This document shows positions 18,043 through 26,476 of a stretch of 64,000 nt of DNA, one piece after another. The translations under genes and the position numbers were made by a program. The stretch is from Ameyamaea chiangmaiensis (lineage in GTDB: Bacteria > Pseudomonadota > Alphaproteobacteria > Acetobacterales > Acetobacteraceae). Where the stretch lies: positions 1 through 64,000 of the forward strand of contig NZ_BAPT01000013.1 in assembly GCF_025995235.1 (NCBI RefSeq). Direction: 5' to 3'. A model generated the notes under the pieces. It searched no databases, had not been told where the DNA came from, and saw nothing but the letters and a program-made list of their open reading frames with translations. Position 1 is the stretch's first letter. The number at the start of each line of letters is the position of its first letter.

Positions 18043-18764
18043 ATGTTCCGGCCGGTAGCCAGCCTGTTGATGACGACGACCAGTGCGAGTGCGAGGCGGC
18101 CTGCCATATGACGATATTACGGATCCTAAAGTCTTTATTTTCGGTAAATAAATAAAAGATATATTTTAACAGAAATTAATTGTAATAGGTTCGAGTTTCG
18201 GGCGGCAACGCGCCTTTTTATGGCTTATTTAAAACTATCTGATAAGAGCCGTTGAGACGTCATTATTTGCCCGGGAGCAGGGGTTGTCCGCATCCACGGT
18301 GTATTTTTGGAAAAGAGTATAATTGCCGAAGATGTTCGGATGTGTGCTTCGGAAAACCCGAGAACAGGTCGGGTGATCGGCGATCGATGCTCATAAATCG
18401 CTGACGATTGACTCACCAGTTAGCGCGCCCGCGCGAGGCACTCCATAGGGGACATATCGCCGACCTATCACAGTTGTTAATCGAAACAGCGAGCGGAACA
18501 CCCAGTGGGGCTGTTGGACCTCAGACGGCAGCCGAGCACGATCGCCGTGCTGAAGACCTGTCCGATCGTGCGGGAGGAAGGAGGCGCCCCGATCACAAGC
18601 GGCATGGCGTCGATGTCTCGCACGTCGCGGGACGGCACATCTGCCCGCTCGGCAGTCTCATGCCATCGGGCACCGGCGGCGGTGATCTCGTGTCTGATGT
18701 CTTGGACAGGCAATTTTCTCAAAAGCTGTCCTTTCCCTGTGGGCATCACCTTGCGCATCGGTAA
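18043..18764. other. decayed intergenic region without a supported gene
   Basis: Includes an AT-rich part (18120-18190) next to the TonB fragment and coding-like but unplaceable sequence from about 18480. Reading frames continue on the minus strand beyond the monooxygenase fragment but have no recognisable family. No RNA gene seen. Confidence 0.4.
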
Positions 18765-19146
18765 TCCGGCATACCGCCCGATATGCTCCGTTGAGCCGGC
18801 GAGCGCCGAGAGGATGGTCAGCGGTTCGAAACGGTTAAGATAATGGGGGATGGATTTTTCACTGATCGATAGGCCGTCGGCCATGAACAGGAAATCGAAG
18901 TTCCCCTCTCTGCCGTCTGCGCCTGCTGGCGGTAGAAGCGGATATTGGTGCTGGCGCGAACGTCGCGGTCTGGGTGGCGCCAGTCGTCCCACGTGCGCCC
19001 GACGCCGTGAAGGATGTCGGTGCGCGGCGGGTTTCCGAAGCCGCTTCGGTCGGCGGCGCCGACTGCGCGAGGGCAGGGCTTGCGGCCCACGCGGTGGCGA
19101 TCAGGGTCGGCACTGGCGTCCGGGCGAGAAGACGAGGGGGCGCCAT
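18765..19146 (-). pseudogene. chimeric relic: receptor-type signal peptide fused to LLM-class monooxygenase fragment
   Basis: From 19146 the minus strand encodes a signal peptide of TonB-receptor style (LIATAWAASPALAQSAPPTE). At about 19015 the reading changes to luciferase-like flavin monooxygenase sequence of the NtaA/DszA type: WRHPDRDVRASTNIRFYRQQ in one frame, then after a frameshift near 18905 GNFDFLFMADGLSISEKSIP and HYLNRFEPLTILSALAGSTE. Similarity ends near 18765. So at least one deletion and one frameshift have joined and broken two genes. Both families are common in sulfur or iron scavenging clusters. Confidence 0.65.
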
Positions 19147-19175
19147 GATGCGTGCCGAGCACCGGTCGATTATAT

Positions 19176-19194
19176 AATAATGATAATCATTATC
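19176..19194. promoter_or_regulatory. Fur box
   Basis: The 19 bases AATAATGATAATCATTATC match the classical Fur consensus GATAATGATAATCATTATC at 18 of 19 positions. The site lies 29 bp before the start codon of the broken receptor-type relic at 18765-19146, the right place for iron repression of a TonB receptor gene. Confidence 0.8.
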
Positions 19195-19286
19195 AATTGA
19201 GGCATTTTATCGAAATTCGGCTGCGGCTGGTCGGAGTCGCCGCGCGTCCCGGATTCGCGCCCTGAGCGTCTAATCCTGATGAAAGA

Positions 19287-19363
19287 TGGCGCACCCGAAA
19301 GGACTCGAACCTCTAACCCCCAGATTCGTAGTCTGGTGCTCTATCCAATTGAGCTACGGGTGC
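19287..19363 (-). tRNA. tRNA-Arg (anticodon ACG)
   Basis: The minus strand folds as a tRNA: acceptor GCACCCG paired with CGGGTGC, then G and an encoded CCA. The anticodon arm is CCAGA - CTACGAA - TCTGG with ACG in the centre, and the T-loop is GGTTCGAGTCC. Total 77 bases. It is identical to the tRNA 77 bases further on, forming a tandem pair. Confidence 0.95.
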
Positions 19364-19440
19364 ATCGCGGACTCATGCAACGCATGGGCCGGGCAGAGCA
19401 TGGACGGGCGGCTTACGCAGCGGTAGTCCAGACTGTGAAA

Positions 19441-19517
19441 TGGCGCACCCGAAAGGACTCGAACCTCTAACCCCCAGATTCGTAGTCTGGTGCTCTATCC
19501 AATTGAGCTACGGGTGC
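19441..19517 (-). tRNA. tRNA-Arg (anticodon ACG), second identical copy
   Basis: Same 77-base sequence as 19287-19363, including encoded CCA, on the same strand, separated from it by 77 bases. Being upstream in the reading direction, it is probably the first of a two-tRNA transcript. Confidence 0.95.
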
Positions 19518-19625
19518 GTCGTGGGGCGGTTTCTAGCCGAGGCGATTTGGTCTGGCAACCCAGAAAATGACGGTGCGATGACGGGCGGGCAATCCCGCGC
19601 AAGGCGGCCGTGGCGCGCCCTGACG

Positions 19626-20048
19626 TCAGGGCGCAGGGCGGGTCAGGGTCACGTGTGCCCGGCAAGTGGGTGTGCCGAAAACACCGGCGAAGGATGCCCC
19701 GTCGGGGTGCCCTTCGAAGACCATGGGCAGCGGTTTGTGATTGCGGTCCGGCAGGACGAGTTCCGCGTGAACCGACCCGTCCGGGTGGTGTGCGCCCCGG
19801 AGGACCAGCGCGCTGTCTCCGGGCGTGAAGACGACGCTTGTGCGTGACACCTGAAGGGTCGAGCTGATCTGGTCCGGACAAGTACCCGCATCCGTCTTCA
19901 GTGTGCCGACCCAGTCCCCGAAGGGTTCGCGTGCTGCATCGACCGGTGGCGCCGCGTGGCCGACCGCGGCGGTGAGCATTCCCAGGACAAGCGCAGACCC
20001 GGCCCCTGTTAATCGACGCCTGGGGAGGGAGGGGGACGATAGGCTCAT
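19626..20048 (-). CDS. small exported protein of unknown function
   Basis: 140 residues. The N-terminus has an arginine patch followed by a hydrophobic stretch (GAGSALVLGMLTAAVGHAAP), a plausible signal peptide with cleavage after GHA. The mature part (FGDWVGTLKTDAGTCPDQIS onward) contains two cysteines that could pair and is rich in beta-forming residues. I do not recognise a family. Located between guaA (divergent) and the tRNA pair. Confidence 0.65.
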   Translation of the reverse strand: MSLSSPSLPRRRLTGAGSALVLGMLTAAVGHAAPPVDAAREPFGDWVGTLKTDAGTCPDQISSTLQVSRTSVVFTPGDSALVLRGAHHPDGSVHAELVLPDRNHKPLPMVFEGHPDGASFAGVFGTPTCRAHVTLTRPAP

Positions 20049-20169
20049 GATCGCGTCTCACGGTGCACGGGGTAGGGTGACGGCGTCGGTGGAACAGCTT
20101 ATACCCGGTTTTTTATGCCCGGTCGCGCCCCGGGAAACGGTCGCCGAATAGCCAGCAGAAAGACGGACC

Positions 20170-21750
20170 ATGACTGAGAACGCAACCCTCGACCACGTGC
20201 TGCATGACGATCGTGTCCTGATCCTGGATTTCGGCAGTCAGGTCACGCAGTTGATCGCCCGCCGGGTACGCGAAAGCGGGGTGTACTGCGAGATCTGGCC
20301 GTTTACGGCGACAGACGAACGTATCCGCGCCTTCGCCCCGCGTGGGATCATTCTGTCCGGCAGCCCCGCCAGTGTTCACGACGAGAACGCGCCCGCTATC
20401 CCCGACGCGGTGTTCGCACTGGGTGTTCCTGTCCTTGGCATCTGCTACGGTCAGCAGGCAATGTGCCGCGTTCTGGGCGGAAAGGTCGAGACGCACGAAC
20501 ACCGCGAATTCGGCCGCGCGCATATCGACATCACCGAGGACTGCGCACTGTTCCGAGGCACTTGGGCGCGTGGCAACCGGGAGCAGGTGTGGATGAGCCA
20601 TGGCGACCGGGTGACGAGCCTGCCACCCGGCTTTCGTGCGGTTGCGGTCAGCGAGGGCGCACCGTTTGCAATCATCGCCGACGAGGGACGGCGCCTATAT
20701 GGCGTCCAGTTCCACCCGGAGGTGGTTCACACGCCGCACGGGGCGAGCCTGATCCGCAACTTCACGCATGACGTGGCTGGCTGCAAGGGCAACTGGACCA
20801 TGGCCGGATTCCGCGACCTCGAGATCGCGAAGATCCGCGAGCAGGTTGGCACGGGACGCGTGATCTGTGGTCTGTCCGGTGGAGTCGACTCGTCAGTGGC
20901 AGCCGTGCTGATCCACGAGGCGATCGGCGATCAGCTGACCTGCATCTTCGTCGACCACGGCATGCTGCGCGCGGGCGAAGCCGAAGAGGTGGTCAGCACC
21001 TTCCGCGGCCGTTTCAACATTCGCCTGATCCACCGCGATGCGTCCGACCTGTTCCTGGATGCGCTGAAGGATGTCACGGATCCAGAGATCAAGCGCAAGA
21101 CGATCGGCCGTCTGTTTATCGAGGTGTTCGAACAGGAGGCCGCCAAGATCGGCGGTGCCGATTTCCTGGCACAGGGTACTCTGTACCCCGACGTGATCGA
21201 GAGCGTCAGCTTCACCGGTGGCCCCTCGGTCACCATCAAGTCGCACCACAATGTCGGCGGTCTGCCTGAGCGCATGAACATGAAGCTTGTCGAGCCGCTG
21301 CGCGAGCTGTTCAAGGACGAGGTGCGCGATCTCGGGCGGGAACTCGACATCCCCGAGAGCATCGTTGGGCGTCATCCGTTCCCGGGGCCGGGTCTGGCGA
21401 TCCGTATCCCGGGCGCGATCGACCGCGACAAGTTGGCACTTCTGCGCAAGGTCGACACGATCTATCTGGAGGAAATCCGGCGCGCCGGTCTTTACGACGC
21501 CATCTGGCAGGCGTTCGCGGTTCTGTTGCCGGTCCGGACTGTCGGCGTCATGGGTGATGGCCGCACATACGATCAGGCGTGCGCCCTGCGCGCGGTCACC
21601 AGTACCGATGGCATGACGGCCGAGTTCTATCCGTTCGACATGGCCTTCCTCAATCGCGTGGCGAGCCGTATCGTCAATGAGGTGCGGGGGATCAACCGGG
21701 TAACCTACGACATCACGTCCAAGCCGCCGGGGACGATCGAGTGGGAATGA
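20170..21750 (+). CDS. guaA: GMP synthase (glutamine-hydrolysing)
   Basis: 526 residues, full length. It converts XMP to GMP with ATP and glutamine in the cytosol, the last step of guanine nucleotide synthesis. The N-terminal class I glutamine amidotransferase has the nucleophile in GICYGQQAM (Cys near 93) and the histidine/glutamate of QFHPEVVHT. The ATP pyrophosphatase P-loop is LSGGVDSSVAAV (near 235), and the C-terminal dimerisation domain ends in the invariant PPGTIEWE. The gene is intact although a mobile element is integrated just behind it, as expected for elements that regenerate the 3' end of guaA. Confidence 0.97.
   Translation: MTENATLDHVLHDDRVLILDFGSQVTQLIARRVRESGVYCEIWPFTATDERIRAFAPRGIILSGSPASVHDENAPAIPDAVFALGVPVLGICYGQQAMCRVLGGKVETHEHREFGRAHIDITEDCALFRGTWARGNREQVWMSHGDRVTSLPPGFRAVAVSEGAPFAIIADEGRRLYGVQFHPEVVHTPHGASLIRNFTHDVAGCKGNWTMAGFRDLEIAKIREQVGTGRVICGLSGGVDSSVAAVLIHEAIGDQLTCIFVDHGMLRAGEAEEVVSTFRGRFNIRLIHRDASDLFLDALKDVTDPEIKRKTIGRLFIEVFEQEAAKIGGADFLAQGTLYPDVIESVSFTGGPSVTIKSHHNVGGLPERMNMKLVEPLRELFKDEVRDLGRELDIPESIVGRHPFPGPGLAIRIPGAIDRDKLALLRKVDTIYLEEIRRAGLYDAIWQAFAVLLPVRTVGVMGDGRTYDQACALRAVTSTDGMTAEFYPFDMAFLNRVASRIVNEVRGINRVTYDITSKPPGTIEWE
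21725..21750 (+). other. probable left attachment site of the ICE (3' end of guaA)
   Basis: The last codons of guaA (encoding PPGTIEWE and the stop) are the known target of guaA-specific integrases. Since an integrase gene begins 293 bp downstream, attL should lie here. The matching right repeat is beyond the window, so the exact core is not defined. Confidence 0.55.
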
Positions 21751-21913
21751 TTTTTGCCCATCCGGGCATATCCAAAACCACGCTAACGTACGATCTAACT
21801 CACTGATAAAAATAAATATTCCTGTCGACATCTATCGATGCCTATCGGTGGGCAGAGATCGCGGCCGTCGGCCCCGCTGACGGGCCTCGGCCATATTGAT
21901 CACGACGAAATTT

Positions 21914-21957
21914 GAAAGTACCGTCAAGGGAGATGAGGCTCCTGACGGTACTTTTTT
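21914..21957 (+). terminator. hairpin with T run behind guaA
   Basis: GAAAGTACCGTCA (21914-21926) pairs with TGACGGTACTTT (21943-21954), followed by further T residues. This makes a strong Rho-independent terminator shape about 165 bp after guaA. The same GACGGTACTTTTTT sequence recurs at 22016-22029, so the repeats may alternatively be integrase arm sites. Confidence 0.5.
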
Positions 21958-22015
21958 AACGCTAAGCTGCTGACAATACGCAGACTTTTCCGGCGAGAGC
22001 GCCCCAAAACCGCGC

Positions 22016-22029
22016 GACGGTACTTTTTT
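22016..22029. repeat. 14-bp direct repeat before the integrase gene
   Basis: GACGGTACTTTTTT occurs at 21944-21957 and again here, 72 bp apart, with an inverted copy of its core at 21914-21926. The second copy abuts the ribosome binding site (GGAGG) of the integrase. Arm-type sites for integrase or excisionase are a plausible role. Confidence 0.5.
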
Positions 22030-22043
22030 GGAGGTGGCATAGC

Positions 22044-23300
22044 ATGTTGACGGATGCAGCGATCAAAGCGCTGAAACCCAAAGAGAAAATGTACAAGGTG
22101 ACGGACCGTGACGGCATGTATGTGCGCGTCGCGCCATCTGGCGCGCTCTCGTTCAGGCTGGACTATCGGCTCAATGGACGACGCGAGACGGTCTACCTGG
22201 GCAAATACGGGCGAGATGGAATCTCGTTGGCGCGAGCCCGGGAGCTCTGTCTGGATGCCAAGCGAACGATCAGCGAGGGCCGATCGCCAGCCATTGAGAA
22301 GCAGCGCGAAAAGCGTCGTATCAAGGAGGCGAAGAGCTTCGGTGAGTTCGGCGAGAAATGGCTGGTGAACGCGCCCATGGCCGACAGCACCCGCGCGATG
22401 CGTCGTTCTATCTTTGAACGTGAGCTATTGCCGATTTGGCGCAACCGCCTACTGACGGAGATCACGCCAGATGACCTTCGCGCCCAATGCGGAAAGATCG
22501 TCGATCGCGGCGCTCCGGCGACGGCGATCCATGTCCGGGACATACTGAAGCAGATTTACGGCTTCGCGATCCTGCATGGCGAGAAGGTGGCCAACCCGGC
22601 CGATGACGTCGGACCGGCATCGATCGCGACTTTCACGCCAAAAGATCGAGCTCTGTCGCCCGCCGAAATTCGAGTAATGCTGAAAGAGCTTGAAAAGGTT
22701 GCCACACTACCGACGATCCGTCTCGGGATGCGGCTTTTCTTGTTGACGATGGTGCGCAAGAGCGAGCTGCAGGACGCGGTATGGGATGAAGTTGACTTCG
22801 AGAACGCCGTTTGGACGATTCCCAAGGAGCGAATGAAGCGGTCGAAGGCGCATAACGTCTATCTGTGTCGCCAAACACTGGATATCATGATCGCGCTCAA
22901 GACGTGCGCCGGTAACTCACGTTATTTACTGCCTTCGCGGTACGACGCCGATGCTCCAATGTCCCGTGCGACGTTCAACCGTGTCACCTATTCGGTTGTG
23001 GAGCAGGCCAAACAGGATGGGCTGCCGCTCGAACCATTCACGGTTCACGATCTGCGGCGGACTGGATCGACCCTGCTGAATGAGTTGGGCTTCAACCGTG
23101 ATTGGATCGAGAAATGCTTAGCGCATGAAGACGGCCGATCGTCGCGCGGCGTCTACAACAAAGCGGAGTACGAAGTTCAGCGTCGTCATATGATGCAGGA
23201 GTGGGCGGACATGATCGACGCGTGGATTGATGGCCGGAAGCATGTCCCCACTCTCTTGCCGCCGGCTATGTCGCTGGTCGCGCTTGATCCCGCTCTTTGA
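22044..23300 (+). CDS. tyrosine recombinase/integrase (guaA-site)
   Basis: 418 residues, the usual length of P4-type integrases with an N-terminal DUF4102 DNA-binding domain (MLTDAAIKALKPKEKMYKVT) and a C-terminal catalytic domain. Visible catalytic residues: Arg in TMVRKSELQDAVW (near 238), His and Arg of VHDLRRTGSTLL (near 335-338), second His in CLAHEDGRSSRG, and the nucleophile Tyr in GVYNKAEY (near 370). It catalyses recombination between attachment sites. GGAGGTGG precedes the ATG. Its place behind guaA marks this as the left end of the ICE. Confidence 0.93.
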   Translation: MLTDAAIKALKPKEKMYKVTDRDGMYVRVAPSGALSFRLDYRLNGRRETVYLGKYGRDGISLARARELCLDAKRTISEGRSPAIEKQREKRRIKEAKSFGEFGEKWLVNAPMADSTRAMRRSIFERELLPIWRNRLLTEITPDDLRAQCGKIVDRGAPATAIHVRDILKQIYGFAILHGEKVANPADDVGPASIATFTPKDRALSPAEIRVMLKELEKVATLPTIRLGMRLFLLTMVRKSELQDAVWDEVDFENAVWTIPKERMKRSKAHNVYLCRQTLDIMIALKTCAGNSRYLLPSRYDADAPMSRATFNRVTYSVVEQAKQDGLPLEPFTVHDLRRTGSTLLNELGFNRDWIEKCLAHEDGRSSRGVYNKAEYEVQRRHMMQEWADMIDAWIDGRKHVPTLLPPAMSLVALDPAL

Positions 23301-23550
23301 TCGGACGCGACTTCCGTTTTGATACGTCGGGATGTTTTGCGCGGCGGATTGGAGCGGCCCGCCGCGCCATCAGCCAGGCTTCCACCTCCGCCAAGTCCCA
23401 GACGATACAGCGCGGAGATAGGGCAAACCGTCGCGGGAATTCGCCACGTTGCTCCATCTCATAGATGGTGCTGTCGGCAAGCGGAACCATCTCGCGCAGT
23501 TGTTGGCGTCGGATTGTCCGGCGAATTTTCAGGTGTTCGATTCGAGTCAT
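23266..23550 (-). CDS. AlpA-family regulator/excisionase-like protein
   Basis: 94 residues with the AlpA-type winged helix: LREMVPLADSTIYEMEQRGE followed by FPRRFALSPRCIVWDLAEVE and AWLMARR. Such proteins act as excisionase or activate integrase genes. The C-terminal tail is basic (KRKSRPIKERDQ). Its 3' end overlaps that of the integrase gene by 35 bp in convergent orientation, so antisense effects on the integrase message are possible. GGAG lies before the ATG. Confidence 0.85.
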   Translation of the reverse strand: MTRIEHLKIRRTIRRQQLREMVPLADSTIYEMEQRGEFPRRFALSPRCIVWDLAEVEAWLMARRAAPIRRAKHPDVSKRKSRPIKERDQARPAT

Positions 23551-23763
23551 CTATTTCTCCTTTCTCGCTGACGCGATTGAGGGCGATAGATGTCGATACT
23601 GGAAGTCCCCTTGAAGCGCCGTGCGGTCCTTTCGGGCTATGGCGTACACATCGGCGGGTTTTCTTGTGGCATATCCCCTCGTCAGACCATTCCCATTCCA
23701 TGCTTGATCGGGAGACTGAATGAGCATCTGGGCCACGGACGATCGACGGAAAGTGCATATTTC

Positions 23764-23804
23764 TACCCGGGCGTAATTGACAATAAATTTTATCCGGGTA
23801 TTAA
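23764..23804 (+). promoter_or_regulatory. promoter with overlapping palindromic operator for the DUF2239 operon
   Basis: TTGACA (23777-23782) and TATTAA (23799-23804) are 16 bases apart and point to the gene at 23831. An imperfect inverted repeat, TACCCGGGCGTAATT (23764-23778) against AATTTTATCCGGGTA (23786-23800), covers the -35 box and spacer, the classic layout of a repressor site. The regulator is unknown. Confidence 0.5.
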
Positions 23805-23830
23805 TCTGGCGATCCATAAGTGAGCACCCC

Positions 23831-24472
23831 ATGTCCGATCCTACTCTCAAGACCTGCACGGCATTTGTCCGGGATCGATTGCTCCTCTCAGGCCCCCTTC
23901 CTGACGTGGCCCTGGCCGTTCGGCAATCGACCGGCGTGGCGGACATGGTTCTCGTTTTCGACGACGCAACGGGTCGCATTGTCGATCTCGATCTGCGTGG
24001 CAGTGACGCCGACATTCTTGAACGGATTTCCCAGCCCCCGACGACCTATGCTGGGCGCTATCGCCCCAAAATAGATGCGGTGTCGGCCCTGCAGGGATCG
24101 GACGAAGCCCCGAGCCAGAAAACCCGAGGCCGGCCGAAGTTGGGCGTCGTCGCCCGCGAGGTGACCTTGCTGCCCCGGCAGTGGGAATGGCTGACGGACC
24201 AGCCCGGCGGAGCGTCCTCGACGCTGAGGCGTCTCGTGGACGAGGCGCGCAAAGCGGCGAACCCGCGCCAGCAGAGGCGAGCCGCTCAAGACGCCGCGTA
24301 CCAGTTCATGCAGGCCATTGCGGGAGATCTGCCCGGTTACGAAGACGCGACCCGGGCCCTCTTCGCCGACGACCGGTCCTCATTGGAACAAAGGATCGCT
24401 GCGTGGCCTGAAGACATCCGCACCTATGCGCTGCGTCTCGCCTTCGGCGCTGGCGAGAACCAAAGCGCTTAA
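23831..24472 (+). CDS. DUF2239 family protein
   Basis: 213 residues. The centre contains RGRPKLGVVAREVTLLPRQW followed by EWLTDQPGGASSTLRRLVDE, a signature of the DUF2239 family, whose function is unknown. It has no signal peptide or membrane helix. ATG 23831 is chosen since it begins the conserved part and follows the promoter at 23777-23804. First gene of an apparent operon with the DUF1330-like and hydrolase genes. Confidence 0.8.
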   Translation: MSDPTLKTCTAFVRDRLLLSGPLPDVALAVRQSTGVADMVLVFDDATGRIVDLDLRGSDADILERISQPPTTYAGRYRPKIDAVSALQGSDEAPSQKTRGRPKLGVVAREVTLLPRQWEWLTDQPGGASSTLRRLVDEARKAANPRQQRRAAQDAAYQFMQAIAGDLPGYEDATRALFADDRSSLEQRIAAWPEDIRTYALRLAFGAGENQSA

Positions 24473-24494
24473 CCCGCCATTCAACGGAACACCG

Positions 24495-24950
24495 ATGACC
24501 AGAACCGACCCCATTTCCTACCTGAAACCGACACAGGAAGCCGGCCGCACGTTCGTTCAGCGCGATCTTGCCGGCCCCGTCGTGATGCTCAACCTGCTGC
24601 GCTTCAGGGCTGTCGCCGATTATTCTGGCCACCCTGAGCTGGCACCTGCCAGGCCGATCAGCGGTGCTGAGGCTTTCAATCTCTATGTCGAGCACACGCT
24701 GCCCTTCTTACGAGAAACCGGTGGCGATCTCCTCTTTTTCGGCCATGGCGGTCCCTTCCTGATCGGCCCGGCCGATGAACATTGGGATCTGGCGATGATG
24801 ATCAGGCAGGCCAGTGCTGCGTCCTTCCTCTCCTTCGCCAGCCATAAGGGCTATCTCGCTGGACTTGGTCACCGCACAGCAGCGGTGATGGATTCTCGAC
24901 TTCTGCCATTGTCCGAAATGGCGCTACCCGTCGCAGGAGCGAGGCCATGA
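24495..24950 (+). CDS. DUF1330-like protein
   Basis: 151 residues with the ferredoxin-like barrel signature of small DUF1330/dabb-type proteins (GPVVMLNLLRFRAVADYSGH; FLSFASHKGYLAGLGHRTAA). Members are small dimeric enzymes or binding proteins of unclear reaction. GGAA precedes ATG 24495; the stop overlaps the start of the next gene (ATGA), so translation is coupled. Confidence 0.75.
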   Translation: MTRTDPISYLKPTQEAGRTFVQRDLAGPVVMLNLLRFRAVADYSGHPELAPARPISGAEAFNLYVEHTLPFLRETGGDLLFFGHGGPFLIGPADEHWDLAMMIRQASAASFLSFASHKGYLAGLGHRTAAVMDSRLLPLSEMALPVAGARP

Positions 24951-25855
24951 ATATTGCAAAGGCCAATGGCATCGAGCTCGCGTGGGACAGTTTCGGCCAT
25001 GCCGATGCGGAATCGGTACTGCTGATTTCGGGGCTTGGAACGCAGATGATCCGCTGGTCCGAGCCTTTCTGTACGGGGCTGGCTGCACGAGGCTATCGCG
25101 TGATCCGTTTCGACAACCGCGATGCGGGCCACTCGACGCATTTCAGCGCTTCGCCCGCGCCGGATTTCGGCGCGCTCGCAACTGCCCTGATGGCCGGGCG
25201 CAGACCTGATGTGCCGTATACGCTTGACGACATGGCAGCGGATGCGATCGGCCTGCTTGATACGCTCGGGATTGCCAAGGCCCATGTCGTCGGGCGCTCA
25301 ATGGGGGGAATGATCGCGCAGGTTCTCGCGAGCGAACATGCGGATCGGGTCCTTTCGCTGACGTCGATCATGTCGAGCACCGGCAATCCGGTCCTGCCGC
25401 AGGCGGCACCCGATGTCATGGCGATGATGATGCGCCCCGCGCCTGATCCTATGATCGATCCGGAAGGCTTTCTCGCGGTGCGCCTCGCGTTCGCGCGCAG
25501 AATCGCCGGGACGGGTTATCCCTTCGATGAAGAGGCCCATCGCGCCATTCTCCTTGATGAAGTAAGGCGTAGCTACGATCCGGGAGGCACTGCGCGGCAG
25601 ATCGCTGCCATGGCGGTGGCTGGAGACCGGCGAGCACGCCTCGCAAACATCACGGTCCCGACACTCGTCATCCACGGCGTCGATGATCCATTGATCCCGC
25701 CCGCCTGCGGTCAGGACACGGCGCGCTCCATACCGAACGCGGTCTACCTGCCCATCGAGGGCATGGGTCATGATTTGCCACGAGACGTTGAAGAACGGAC
25801 CATCGACGCGATCCGCAAGGTGATGGCAGGCCAATGGTCGGCTGAAGGCACCTGA
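24947..25855 (+). CDS. alpha/beta-fold hydrolase (RdmC-like esterase)
   Basis: 302 residues with the alpha/beta hydrolase pattern: LLISGLGTQMIRWSE, the RFDNRDAGHSTHF segment typical of the RdmC/aclacinomycin methylesterase group, nucleophile elbow GRSMGGMIAQVLA, acid in VIHGVDDPLIPP and histidine in GMGHDLPRDV. Cytosolic. Ends the DUF2239 - DUF1330 - hydrolase operon and is followed by a strong hairpin. Confidence 0.86.
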   Translation: MNIAKANGIELAWDSFGHADAESVLLISGLGTQMIRWSEPFCTGLAARGYRVIRFDNRDAGHSTHFSASPAPDFGALATALMAGRRPDVPYTLDDMAADAIGLLDTLGIAKAHVVGRSMGGMIAQVLASEHADRVLSLTSIMSSTGNPVLPQAAPDVMAMMMRPAPDPMIDPEGFLAVRLAFARRIAGTGYPFDEEAHRAILLDEVRRSYDPGGTARQIAAMAVAGDRRARLANITVPTLVIHGVDDPLIPPACGQDTARSIPNAVYLPIEGMGHDLPRDVEERTIDAIRKVMAGQWSAEGT

Positions 25856-25858
25856 CCA

Positions 25859-25912
25859 TGTCACAGGGAATGGAAGGATGACGCCGGGCGTCACCTTCCA
25901 TTCCCTGTGACA
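25859..25912. terminator. long bidirectional terminator hairpin
   Basis: TGTCACAGGGAATGGAAGG (25859-25877) is the exact reverse complement of 25894-25912, and the inner bases TGACG/CGTCA extend the stem after a one-base bulge. It lies between two convergent genes (hydrolase and cupin), so it can stop transcription from both sides, though long T runs are absent. Confidence 0.65.
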
Positions 25913-25919
25913 GTAGACT

Positions 25920-26381
25920 CTACGAGGTCACAACCGGGCCAACAATGGCCTGGCCAAATGTTTCGCAGACGGACTGGACGTCGTTGAGGTCATGCGGAAC
26001 CGGCAGAGCATCCATGGCCTGGAAAAAGCGGTCATGGCGTGCGGGTGTCGATACCAACATCACGCGCGCCACGCCTCCCATCGCGGAAAAGCCATGGGTG
26101 ACGCCCTTCGCAACGAAGAGCCGATCTCCCGCCTTTACCTCAATCTTCTGCGCGCCGATCAGGAACAGCAACCGCCCTTCGCTGATGCAGAAGACCTTAT
26201 CCTCCTCAAACGAAATGTGCGCCGGTGCGCCCTGATCCGGTTGGACCGTCATCGCCATGACGGTCATGGGAGCTGCTTCACCACCGAGCAGGATTTCGGC
26301 ATCGATACCCGAGAAGCGTGCGGTTGCGTGAGAGGAGAGTACGCCGCTTGCAGGCGCAGCGGGATGCGGGGTGATGTCCAT
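25920..26381 (-). CDS. cupin-domain protein
   Basis: 153 residues with a single cupin barrel: GAPAHISFEEDKVFCISEGR carries the first metal-binding motif (His, Glu) and KAGDRLFVAKGVTHGFSAMG the second. Such proteins bind a metal and act as small dioxygenases, isomerases or sensors. AGGAG lies before the ATG. It is divergent from a LysR gene, its probable regulator. Confidence 0.85.
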   Translation of the reverse strand: MDITPHPAAPASGVLSSHATARFSGIDAEILLGGEAAPMTVMAMTVQPDQGAPAHISFEEDKVFCISEGRLLFLIGAQKIEVKAGDRLFVAKGVTHGFSAMGGVARVMLVSTPARHDRFFQAMDALPVPHDLNDVQSVCETFGQAIVGPVVTS

Positions 26382-26476
26382 GATGTGGTCTCCTTATGAT
26401 CCGGACCCACGGTACCTCATCAGAGCAAGAACGATTATCTGGCAAGTTCTGCCATCATCATCTATTATTCTGGACA

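Noticed and set aside
18505..18843. 112-codon plus-strand frame in the decayed iron region
   Set aside because: No domain; the opposite strand holds the recognisable monooxygenase fragment.
19279..19470. Short frame across the tRNA genes
   Set aside because: Its protein is the conceptual translation of tRNA sequence, a common artefact.
20893..21831. 312-codon minus-strand frame over guaA
   Set aside because: Shadow of guaA in GC-rich DNA; no recognisable domain.
22016..22029. Direct repeat as the ICE core attachment site
   Set aside because: Both copies lie inside the left end on the same side of the integrase; attL and attR must flank the element, so arm sites are more likely.
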